Part shown: positions 1 to 10,800 of the stretch, in pieces
Numbering within the stretch: the first letter of the stretch is position 1
Layout: every line of letters starts with the position of its first letter
Notes under the pieces: generated by a model
What the model was told of the DNA's origin: nothing
Seen by the model: only the letters and a program-made list of their open reading frames with translations
Database searches by the model: none
Translations under genes and position numbers: made by a program
Assembly: GCA_005281725.1 (NCBI GenBank)
Contig: SSBO01000009.1
Coordinates: 8,821,831-8,885,830, forward strand
Length of the DNA: 64,000 bases
Origin: Wuchereria bancrofti
Taxonomy: Eukaryota > Nematoda > Chromadorea > Rhabditida > Onchocercidae
Reading direction: 5' to 3'

Positions 1-1320
1 AAAATGATATACACCTTGGCCCTCTCACAGATTTAAATTGTACCCATCCGACAAATGACTTCAAAGAGAACGATTCCATTACTTTTCGTCAATACCTCTT
101 TACTCCGAGAATGGGTAATTTGCGCTTCCTTCCTGTGATAGTCGTTTCCTAGGCTCCTATGATTATTCGATTTTTGCTAAAGTTAAATTTACTTGATTAT
201 AAGATTAAGAGTTGTCGAAACAATCATTACATAGGATATGAGCAGTAAAAGATTTGAACTGTTCATGAAAATCAAAGCATTAAAAACTTGCACTCATTTT
301 AAAAACCTAATGAGCTCATTGCACATATCTATCTGATACTTTTAACAGTGCAATTTTTCTTTTATTTTGAAATTTTCCATGAATGTTTTATTAGCCTATG
401 AGATAAGCGAAGGAATTAATTGAGAAATTGGCAAACTTCTAAAAACCTTACCTTTTTGTCTGTATATTCTTTGAATCGTATATCCTTTTTGTCCCATAGC
501 TCCACTGATCAAATAAACAATAGCTGATAAACAAAGAATACGACAAAGTAAAGTTGATCAATGACAGAATCAAATCCATCCAAAGTTTGATTTTATATCT
601 TTGTTCTAAGACAATACACGGAAAGAGAGGTAACTGCTTAGGGAAATGATGAAAAATTGGCTAGAGAGGATCTGAAGGAGGATCCGTGTCGAAAAATCCC
701 TTAATTTGATCCCTGGTCAAGAATTTCTTCAATGAGAAATCAATTATGCAAGAAACATGATATTGTGTATATCAATCTTGCAATTTATTGCAATCGTGCA
801 AAAAATGGTTTCTTTGAGGAAAAGTCGAGTAATATTTTAATTTTTCAATTAATATCAACTAATTAATAAGGATATACCATTTTAATATTTGATAATTTTT
901 TGTTCTTACATTTGCCTCAAGGAAAATATTAAATCTCACAAAAGAATCAATAAAACGATCTTCCTACTCTTTCTTTCCTGCACAACATATTTTATGGTTG
1001 TGTGTTTGTAGTATTTTTTTTTTTAAATAAAAATAATATTTTTCAAATGTGGACCACATGCTTCAGTTGAAAATTGTTTACCGCATGTCATTCTCAATAC
1101 AAATTAATTTAATATCAGATTTTTGACATTCCTAAAGCTAATATAACTGTTATTGCAAGCTGATTGGTGATAAAAACATTCTAAAAAAAGAAGAAAAAAA
1201 CAACTCATTCCTGAAAGAATAATATCCAAAAAGAAGAATCTAAAAAGATGAAAAATTCTAAAAAAATCTGAAATCATTTCCACTAGCAAACAACTTTATA
1301 ATAAATTATATCGCCCTTTC
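1..1320. other. Repeat-rich stretch without a confident gene
   Basis: No intact gene is visible. Positions 155-312 match 4095-4250 as a diverged direct repeat. Positions 520-715 carry one copy of an interspersed repeat family seen at least five more times in the window. A short exon-like frame within the direct repeat (from about 235) encodes a peptide resembling FELFMKIKAL, and its counterpart near 4183 encodes FELFVKIKAL, so the two may descend from one duplicated coding exon. The minus-strand frame at 1104-1289 is hydrophobic and low in complexity and is not supported as a gene. Confidence 0.5.
520..715 (+). repeat. Interspersed repeat family, copy 1
   Basis: Carries the family signature AAGTTGATCA, then AATCAAATCCATCCA, then TTTTATATCTTTGTTCTAA, then a GGATCC-containing tail. 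Other copies are at about 1475-1545 (minus), 1738-1860 (plus, partial), 4640-4845 (minus), 5497-5580 (plus) and 13765-13870 (plus, diverged). Copies differ in length and divergence, as expected of an old short non-coding element such as a MITE or SINE. No terminal repeat or target-site duplication was clear enough to name the class. Confidence 0.6.
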
Positions 1321-1731
1321 TACGTACGTAAATTGCTGTTGAAGAGCGGTTGGGATCAGCTTAATATGTTTCGACATCTATCGTGTTTCGACTTCAGAGT
1401 CTCCAAAACCACCTACATCATTTCCCTTTACAGGCAATTCTCGTCTCATATTTTATCTTATAGCAAAGAAATAAAATCAAATATTGGATGGATTTGATTC
1501 TTCCATTGATCAACTTTGTTTTATTCTTTGGTTATCATTTATCATTCGAACTGTGAAACATAAAGGAACTCAATTTCTTTTACAATACTGTTATAATGAA
1601 TAAATCGCTAACATAAAACATTTCACGTTTCCACGTCAAAATGGAGAATACCTTACAATGATAAATAATCGTTTTATACCTTCAAAGCAAATGATTTGTA
1701 GTTCTTCCATTCAAATTCGTTGAAAATTGTT
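1321..1731 (+). repeat. Left arm of a ~0.4-kb inverted repeat
   Basis: Read in reverse complement, this segment is nearly identical to 5311-5720. The outer ends of both arms carry the motif TACGTACGT. The arms flank about 3.6 kb that includes the Gly/Tyr-rich peptide gene. The inner end (1681-1731, minus strand) retains 17 codons of an exon ending in YKSFALK followed by a donor-like GTATAA, homologous to the exon end at 5311-5361. A copy of the window's interspersed repeat family lies inside the arm (about 1475-1545). Confidence 0.85.
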
Positions 1732-3643
1732 CAAAACGTTTGATTTTATATCTTTGTTCTAAAATAATACATGGAAAGTAATGTGATTACTAAGCGAAAT
1801 GATGTAAAAAAATGATAACTGAAGAAGGATCCATGTTGAAATGCTTTTAATGTAATCTTAAAGCGTTAATTAAGATTTGAAATATTCCCTGGTGGTTTCA
1901 CTCGAGATAGAAAGTAATTGTGATTATTTCTGATAGAAACAATTATGCCATCTTAAAAATATGATAGAATTAAATATCTATGTCGTCTCCTGCATTCATT
2001 AATTCACGTCGAAAGGTTGCTTGGAACAAATTAATGTCTCAATATTTGCTTCAAAAAACTTTGAAGAATTTTAGAAAATTTTGTCTATTACCTAAATGAT
2101 GTGCGAAATAGTGTATAATTTTTAATACTTTACTGTTTCTTCCTATAAATAAACTGAAAATCTTGTCTACTTCACATAAAGTGACATTGTTTAAGTATTA
2201 ATAAGTTAGTTTACTTCTCGTGTTTATTTTTTCATTAATTTTATACAAAACTAAACTGAAATGCTGTATGAATAGAATATTATAATTTCAGAATACTACA
2301 ATTTTATGCAAGACTTATAATTATTAATGAAACTTATGGATTCCAAGTTTCAGAATAAAATTTCAAATAAATAAAGTGAAAATGAGAAGATATATTAATA
2401 GTGCAAGAGATTAACAAAAAGAAAATTCTTTGCTTGCATTCCTCCTAAATTCTTATCCATTTCATTGCAAACGTAAGCTTCTATTAACAACATACGTATC
2501 CGACGTTTCTGCATCATTTTTACACATTATATGATGAGGTGAGCATGTACAAGAAGTAACGAATAGTTTAGATCTGTTTTTTTCATTTTCAATTAGTTGA
2601 AAGAATCGGTCAAAAATCATTTTCATATAAATAAAGAGAAATGCGCAAAGTGCAATAACTGTATTCGGAATAGTGGCCTGTTTCGTTTCAAATCAAAAAA
2701 CAATGGATAATTGTTAAGATGGTGAATGAATATTATCAGCAGGTGAAAAATCATTGAAAACTAAAACAACTGAACAATCATTGTGTCCTAAAATTCCGTC
2801 TTACCGAGAAAATTATAAGTAATATGAAAAATTATCCAAAATTCGGAAAACTTTCAGGAAATTTAGCGTTAACATGCTAATTTAATTATTATATATACTG
2901 AATACATTTTACACAAAGTTATTTTGTTACTGTGATATGTGCAAGTGTTCCATTCTGAACTGGAATTCGTAATAGGAACTCAAAGTGTAATAATTTTCCA
3001 TTTATTGAGGCATTGTATTTACTAAATGAATTTTCTTTTTCTGTCAATTTTAAAATTGATGTAAATTTTTATAGTGCTAGAGAACTATTTAATTTAGCAA
3101 AAACTCGAAAACATTCAATGAAGAGGCGAAGGAGGTGGAAACTCCATACCGCGCAGTTTATAAAACTTCGCATAACATAAACTGTTTTTTATTTTTCAAC
3201 ATTCATTGTCAGATGCCGCTGTTCAAATTTTATTATCTATTTAACTTGCAATAATAATAATTATGCTATAAACTTAATTTGATTTTATTAGCAAGAAATT
3301 TATCTTAATGTCAAGTTTGCTAAAATATCGAATTATATCTAGCAATGCATTCATATAATACGAAATACTTCTTTCCGAATACTTTTCATTTATATCTGAT
3401 CCTTTTTTGTCAGAAAGGAACTATTCTGGAATTTATAATTTTCTGGAAAGTAAGAATGATTTAATGTGCATTTTTATTACCAAAAAAAGAGCATGAATTT
3501 TTGTAATCCTTCAGTTAATTACTTATTATTTCAAATACTTAAAATTTTCAATTGAAGCTTTATTCAGCGTAATATTTTTGATAACTCAAACGTTTTCTTT
3601 TTCATCTCGATATCCGTATTTTTCAGGTGAATAACAGATTTTA

Positions 3644-3977
3644 ATGAAAGGCACAAAAAGCATTTTGGTGTTATTGGTCATCCTACTGTTATTCGAATAT
3701 GTGGAATCTTATGGTTGGGGATACCCAGGTTACGGTGGCGGATATTACGGTGGCGGATATTACGGTGCATATAGGCCTTACGGTGGATATAGACCCTACG
3801 GATGGTAAATTACAGTTTTTGTAAATTTGTGAACTTTAAATATGAGAAATAATATTTTGTGCTAATTGTGGCGCTGATATTTTATGCTTAATTATTTTAA
3901 TTTTTAGGGGTTATGGTGGAGGAATGTTCGGTCGAGGATTCGGTGCACTTGGGTCGCTGCTCGGCAAGAAAAAATAA
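3644..3977 (+). CDS. Secreted Gly/Tyr-rich small peptide
   Basis: Two exons, 3644-3804 and 3908-3977, joined through a 103-base GT-AG intron that splits a Trp codon, give a 76-residue product. Residues 1 to about 22 are a clean signal peptide: MKGTK, then a Leu/Val/Ile core, ending near VES. The mature part is built from GYGGGYYGG and YRPYGG units and ends in GSLLGKKK. The start is supported by an acceptor (TTTTTCAG, ending 3626) 17 bases upstream, consistent with spliced-leader addition, and AATAAA lies at 4036-4041. The composition resembles nematode YGG-type antimicrobial or neuropeptide-like (nlp/cnc) peptides and some cuticle glycine-rich proteins. Which of these it is cannot be decided from sequence. 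The basic C-terminal tail is compatible with membrane-active function, but that is inference. The gene sits between the arms of an inverted repeat. Confidence 0.75.
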
Positions 3978-4035
3978 CTGATTTTTTTTATTGTCAAATA
4001 TTAAATCAAATTCAAATGTTAGTGCAACCAGTACT

Positions 4036-4041
4036 AATAAA
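4036..4041 (+). terminator. Polyadenylation signal of the Gly/Tyr-rich peptide gene
   Basis: A canonical AATAAA lies 59 bases after the stop codon at 3977, a normal distance for a nematode 3' end. Confidence 0.6.
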
Positions 4042-4094
4042 CCAATATTTATCACTGAATTACAACTCATTTTAATGTAAATATGTATTTCAGA

Positions 4095-5060
4095 GCATCC
4101 TATGATTCATTGATCTTTGCTAAGATTAAATATACTTGATTATGAGATTAAAAGTTGTAGAAATAGTCATTACATAAAATATGCATAGTAAAATATTTGA
4201 ATTGTTCGTGAAAATCAAAGCACTAAGAACTAACACACATTTTAAATACATTCAGTTTACACTTATTTTAACTTACTTTAATAATTTTAAACTTATTGAT
4301 GTCATATTGTACATATTTAAAATACAAACTCAGTTATGCAATCACAGAATGAGATGCTTAGTATAACTTGTCATAACCAAAGTTATAGACTTATCATAAT
4401 ATAGTATAAAAAAAAAAAGTAAAAGAATAATTGTAATTATTTTCCAACCATTCTCATCCTGTTATGTCGTATTCATTGAAATGAAATTATTTGCTACCTA
4501 ATTTACAAAAAAAAGTTCAAAAATGGGAAAAATAGAAAAGATATAGTATGGAATAAAAAGGGACAAAATATAGTGAAATTTAAATGTTCAGAAAATCATA
4601 TCTTTTGCATAATTGAAATCTCATTGAAGAGATGCTAGTTCAGGGATCAGACTAAAGGCACTTCGACATGGATTCTCCTTCAGATTCGTTCTAATTTTTC
4701 TGCATCATTTCCCTAAGTGGTCTCATCTCTTTCCATATATTATTTAGAATAAAGACATATAATGAAATTTTGGATGGATTTGATTCTGTCATTGATTCTG
4801 TCAACCTAACTTTGTCGTATTCTTTGATTAGCAGTAGTTATTGCTTTTTGATCAACAAAATAGAGTTGTGAGATAAGAAGGGAAAAAATCATTCAATAAT
4901 GGAAACTGCAATCAATTGAAATGTTAAGATGTCTGTCGGTAAATCTTTTAGAAGTTAGCCAACATAGCAATTGTTCTTTCATGAACATCTCTGTCAAATA
5001 TGAATGGTAATTCGTTGAAATATATCTTTACTAATTCGCTGAAATATCTTTCAACTTTTT
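4095..5060. repeat. Diverged duplicates of upstream sequence
   Basis: Positions 4095-4250 match 155-312 in direct orientation. Positions 4640-4845 are an inverted copy of the interspersed repeat at 520-715. Positions 4905-5050 are a diverged, frame-broken copy of 5140-5250, sharing the run TTAGCCAACATAGCAATT. Together these show that several rounds of local duplication and inversion built this end of the window. Confidence 0.6.
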
Positions 5061-5157
5061 CTAAGGGAAATTTTGAAAAGATGATAAAAATTGTAAAGCA
5101 CAATATCATTTCTCTTGATTCGTGAAGAATTAGAAATGAAAATTGTAGTCATTTCAA

Positions 5158-5361
5158 ATGTCAACGTATTTGTCGGTAAGATTTTCAGAGATTAGCCAAC
5201 ATAGCAATTATTCTTTTATACATATCTCTCCTACTGATCCCGTCGGTGATTATAGCTTGTCTCAAAAGCTAAGCCATGTATATGAAATTTTTACAATTTT
5301 ATTTTTTCGTACAACTTTCAACAAATATGCATTGAAGGATTACAAATCATTTGCTTTGAAG
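5158..5361 (+). pseudogene. Exon-like coding fragment, family unknown
   Basis: An ATG-initiated frame of 68 codons ends at AAG followed by a donor-like GTATAA. The last residues (KDYKSFALK) are repeated in the inverted copy at 1681-1731 as KNYKSFALK, showing that two protein-like copies existed. The spacing of aromatic and Lys residues vaguely recalls a nematode nuclear-receptor ligand-binding domain, but this is only a guess. No in-phase partner exon was found and a neighbouring copy at 4905-5050 is frame-broken, so a gene remnant is most likely. Confidence 0.3.
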
Positions 5362-5720
5362 GTATAAAACGATTATTTATCATTGTAAGGTATTCTCCAT
5401 TTTGACGTGGAAACGTGAAATGTTTTATGTTAGCGATTTATTCATTATAACAGTATTGTAAAAGAAATTGAGTNNNNNNNNNNNNNNNAGTTCGAATGAT
5501 AAATGATAACCAAAGAATAAAACAAAGTTGATCAGTGGAAGAATCAAATCCATCCAATATTTGATTTTATTTCTTTGCTATAAGATAAAATATGAGACGA
5601 GAATTGCCTGTAAAGGGAAATGATGTAGGTGGTTTTGGAGACTCTGAAGTCGAAACACGATAGATGTCGAAACATATTAAGCTGATCCCATCCATCCTTC
5701 AGCAGCAATTCACGTACGTA
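5311..5720 (-). repeat. Right arm of the ~0.4-kb inverted repeat, with a 15-N gap
   Basis: The reverse complement of this segment matches 1321-1731. The run of 15 N at 5474-5488 falls inside the arm. The bases on both sides align with the left arm, where exactly 15 bases (reverse complement TCCTTTATGTTTCAC) occupy the corresponding place. The unknown bases are therefore probably those, masked by low-quality or collapsed reads. Confidence 0.85.
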
Positions 5721-6070
5721 AAAGTTTTACGCCTGTTATTTTCCATCATCTTTGTAGTATCACAATTATTTATACAAACGAATCAGCAATTGAAACAATT
5801 CTGAGCGTTGTCGAAGAATTCCAAGTGTTTCTATGATATTTTCATGCTTTCCTGTACCAATTAAACAGAACAGAGTTCCGTCTAACACTAAAATACGAAT
5901 CTATGATGACCTATAAGCATACTGATTTTAACATATTTTCCGACGTATGGAAGAAAAATATTTTAGAATTTGTGAAAATAAAATTAGCAATCGGCGAATA
6001 TGAAATGCATTCTATGCTCATTGTACTCATTGATAAACTATACATTTTGGACACGAATATTAGTTTTATT
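5683..6070 (+). pseudogene. Broken protein-like frame with one internal stop
   Basis: One reading frame is open from 5683 to 5833, meets a single TGA at 5834-5836, and is open again to 6070. There it meets a perfect donor-like ATT|GTAAGT. The part after the stop includes an ATG at 5903 and the peptide pieces DVWKKNILEF and IGEYEMHSMLIVLIDKL, which look protein-like rather than random. The frame begins within the inverted-repeat arm. A decayed exon of a multicopy gene is the simplest reading. A nuclear-receptor ligand-binding domain is a weak possibility. Confidence 0.3.
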
Positions 6071-7854
6071 GTAAGTAACGCCATGATAAATATATAATGA
6101 AAAAACAAGAGTAAACAATAGCAATTAATATTGGCAACATATGAAAGCGCATTATTATCAATAATCAGATAATTTTATCTTATTTTTGTAATTTTTTCGA
6201 AATTTTGTTTTTAACACTTTTTTATAGCACTTTTTATTTTTTTCAACACTTTTTTCAGATTTTTTCTCACATTTTTTTAGATGCAATCCTTTGATGTTTA
6301 TCGTTGAAGATAACTGATCATAAAGGAGTAGAAATGAAATTGAACAGAATGAATTGCACTTTGAATTGTAAACAAATAAGTACTGAACTGAGTTCCATGT
6401 GCATATTGAAAAATTAATCTCACAATAGGAATAATTCTAGATACAAGCATGCATCCTACCAATGTGATTTATACATCAGTTCAATTGATTAGTGAACATT
6501 ATACTTTAGTTTGATTCGATTGATCAGTACAGATTATCAGTAAATGTTCAAGTCGAAATTGATTGTTTCATTACCTGAATTTATTTTTTTCTACAATCAA
6601 AACTGTTGAAATTGTTTGAAAGCATTTCTTAGTCGTCGTCATTTGATTGCAAATTTAATTAAGAAAAAAAAACTGAAGGAATCAAACAATTAGCATAAAC
6701 TTATGGCTACTTCTTAACCGATACAACATTTTAATAATCAATAATAGCTAGGTAATAAATTTAGAACAGGAAATTATGATTTCAACAAGAAGAAGAAGAA
6801 AGATAAAAGTATTATGTATTACTTAATTTATATAAAACATCAGCAGAATAATCTTAAAGAAACATTAACAATAACAAAGGTAATGTAAACCGTCCTATTT
6901 CAACAGTTTTCTCCTTACTATTTTGCTCTGATACCACAATTCAATTAATTCATCCATAATACATTGAATAATGAATAAATACTTATAATTTGAAAATGTA
7001 AAAAAAAACCTTTTCAGGATTGTTCATATATATATCTAATAAGAATATTAACGGTATTTTCATTCATGAAATTTGTTTTTCTTTCATTTTCTTCATTCGA
7101 TAACTAAATAAAAAAGAAAAAAATTGCCACAAATTGATCTGAAATTGATTAATGCTAATGGTTTAAAAAATTTATCAGTTTAAGAACATTTTTTATGGAA
7201 ATTTACAGAAAGCAAAAAGTACTTTCCCACTTTTAACTTATAGAAGAAAGTAAAGAAAGAGTAAGAAAGAAAGAAAAAGAGAGAGAAAGAAAAAAGAAGG
7301 AAAACGAAAATGTGACAATGAGAAAAACAACACACATTCAATATTGTACAACTCTTTCTGGTAGGGACGGCATTTTTCAGAATGACCCATGAGCAAATAA
7401 CGAAGTGAGTCAAAATATTTAAATTCAATTTATGTTTGTATTGATGTTAAAGTTTAACCTTTAACCTTTCGTCAGTCCTGATAATGCTGATTGAAATTAA
7501 ATTATTTGTTATTGCTATTATTGATAAAAAGAAACAATTTTTTGCTTTTTTAATTAATTTGAACATATGCGTAGTTTACATATGATGTAACTATTTGATA
7601 AAGAGAGATGAGGGAAGAAATTGTCAAAGATGTATAATAATAAAATCAATGCTACATAATTAAGCGGTCTTGCCCATACCGGTCAATGTTTTCTTTATAA
7701 TTAATTAATTCCATCAAGTTTCACTGATCTAAATTGTTTAAGAAAGAAGTAACTTCGTAAGCTGTTTTATTACTAAAACGATAAAGAAATTTTCACTATT
7801 GTTTTCATTAATACTAAAGTTTGTTAAAATTCTCAGGTACCTTTTTTGTGAAAC
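6071..7854. other. Intergenic region upstream of the MCMBP gene
   Basis: AT-rich with homopolymer tracts and a purine-rich run at about 7240-7310 (GAAAGA-type). No coding exon is supported. An acceptor-like TTCTCAG ends at 7836, just before the MCMBP start, and is the probable trans-splice site. Confidence 0.5.
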
Positions 7855-10800
7855 ATGGAGAATGATGGTAACGAAAATGTGACTCATCCGCTAGATGGTC
7901 CGATTCATTCACAGAATATTGCAAATGTAAAAATACAGAATGGAAATTTCACTCTTCAAAGTAGCGCTGAGAGAGAATCACAAAAAAACGAAGATGGCAT
8001 ATATAACGAAGTGGATAATATATTTTTCGGTTAATTTCATTCGTTTAATTGATTGATTAATTTCTTATTTTTCTTTCCCTTCCTGTTTTTTCCCTCTTTT
8101 ACTACTTCAGTCTTTTACCTCCTTGTACATCGCAAGCTACTTCTCAAACTTATTTAATTTTAACATTAATATCTTAAGTTTAAAGTCCTAAGATTGTATG
8201 ATGCGTGTGAGATATTTTCCGAAACATTTTTCTTTTATATGTTTAATTTCATAAAAATCGAGTTACTAAACAAATGAGTTACGAAAAAAAATCAAACAAA
8301 TGAGTTAAAAAGTGAGTTATTAAAAGAAAAATGTTCAAATGAGATATCTCAAATGAGAGAATTTATTCATATTCACATATATGAAATTCAAAGAATTACA
8401 GTAAACATTTCAGCTGAAATTTTAATGGGCAAATTAAGGATAAAACTTTGACTGAATTAAATTTTAATTTACTTTATTTGAAGCTTCATAATTAGATGGT
8501 ATTGATATTCAAATCTCTAGAGTTTTTATAAACATTTCTATCAAAATCTTGGTTTGAACAAATTGAAAATGATCGTTACAGAGAATGTCGCAGAATACAC
8601 GAATGATCCATTGAAACTAATTGAAAAGCTAAAGGAAAAATACAAGAATGAATTTAAGGTAAATGTTGGAGGATAATGTGGTTGAAAATGCCATTATTGA
8701 CTTTCATTGATTAACAGTTCTTACTCGTAGTTATAGAATTACAAATTGATGCAGTGATGTAAAATATATAATAATGTTGGGGTTACATACAAAACGACTA
8801 ATTATCTGGATTTAAAGTTTATTCTATGGAACACTGGATCAGTTAATGATTGAAGTTGAGTTTCAACTGATGTGAGTTGGAATGTATGATAAGAAGGATG
8901 AAAACTGCTGGAATTTTTCTAATTTTATTTCTCAACTTTCTTTAGGATTGGAAATGTCTCCATACGAATCAGACGGAGCATGGTGATTTGGTTCGGATGC
9001 GTGGAATGATTCTTAATGGAATGCAAACAGTATTCGCATTGAATGCAGTAATCACAGAAGAAGAAGATGGTACTACTCGAACAGTTTGTGGAATTTTAAG
9101 AAATCGCATCAATTGTTCAGTTAGACTGATTTGTTGATTTTCGTGAACTTATTATTCTTTATTTTTCAATCGTAGTGCTAATTTGAGTCTTTCAAATTTG
9201 ATTTTGTGGCAATTTAGATTAATTTTGTAGTTTCATTCGTTGATTTCCTTGTTTTCAAAGTGAGTTGGTTTGATTTTCAGAATATCAAAGAAACGAAAAG
9301 TATGACTCGTCGAAACGCTTACATTTTGGTACCAGAAAGAGGAGTCACAGATTGGTACTTAGAAACTTTCAACGGTTAATATTTAGCCATTTTTGATCAT
9401 CAAAGTGTATTTCTTAGTTCATTGCAGCGATCTGTTTTGGCTTTTTATTTCATAATTTTTCTCAAACACCTGTAACGCTAGCAAGTAAAAAATAGTTCCA
9501 AAATAATACACTATTCTTGACTGTAATGCAAACTTTTTAGGCAAAAACAATCAAACATCCTGTGAAGCATTTCCCAAAAATGATGAACCGCGAACTTATG
9601 CTCTGGTAATTCATTTCACATTATTTAAAAGTCCTAGTTATTTAATCACAAATTTTATTCAGTGAGTTTCTTGAATGATAAATGTGTGGTTTGCATATTA
9701 GCGAGCGGTATGCGTAAGATATTTGAAAGTTCCTGTAGAATTCATCTTTTCAGTTCTATGACGAGGAAAGTGAAAATTTTAAACCAAATGTTGTGTTTGA
9801 TTTATATGGCATTTTGGACTTAACTGAAATGACAACTGAGTAAGTAATTTTTTTCTGATTGTTCGAATTTACAATTTTTTCGACAAATTATGAAAATATA
9901 AATGATAGAAATGTATGTATAATTACCATTGTTGATTTTAATTTATAGATGATTGAATTATCCTCAAAAATTATTGCTATTTATCTCTTCGCTGTTTCTT
10001 TTTTGTTTCCACTTTTTGTTGTGTTTTTATTGTAGTGATAAATGTTCTAAAACTTTTTTTTAGAGATGATGATGATCCAGATACAAAAAGTTCATTAAGC
10101 ATGATGTCATTACATGTTATTCATTACGAACCAGTTGAATATCATGATATTGTGTCATTAGCTCATCCAGAAGTATCGTTTTTTTTTTAAACTTCACGTT
10201 TTGAACTGCACTATAAACTCAAGAAAGTCGAATGCTATTGTTTGATTGATTATACATACGATTTTGGTTAAATTTTCGTTAACATTAAACTACAAAAAAT
10301 TGAAATATTGTCTCCGATCGTTTCTTTAAAGAAATATTCTAAAGGAAGTTATTCACAGCACTTTTTATTTCGTTTCAAATGTTTACTTTAATATCAATGT
10401 AATCTTCTGTTTTCTCTTACTAATTTCTTGATTTTTTAGCAGAAAAGCATACAGACACATCAGCACTGTTACACTCTTATCGTAAGAAATTTTTTAGGTA
10501 CTAAAGTATAAAAACATGCATGGATTTGAATCACTGATTTTTGCTTTCGAACAGCTTTTCGGAAATAAAGTTATTGCGCAATCTCTAGCATGTCATTTGT
10601 TCATTTCGCGGTGAGTTACTTCTAGTTTTTTTTTTTTTTTTTGATTGGGTGAAGGAATTACTAAAGTAGTTACTAGTGAAGCATAGAACTCATTTTAGCT
10701 TGATTTCAGACACTCTCAACCGCCGGGATCGATGGAATATACCTTTCCGTATACAATAAAAAGGGTATTTGACAGCAAATCGATAATTGAAATGATAAAG

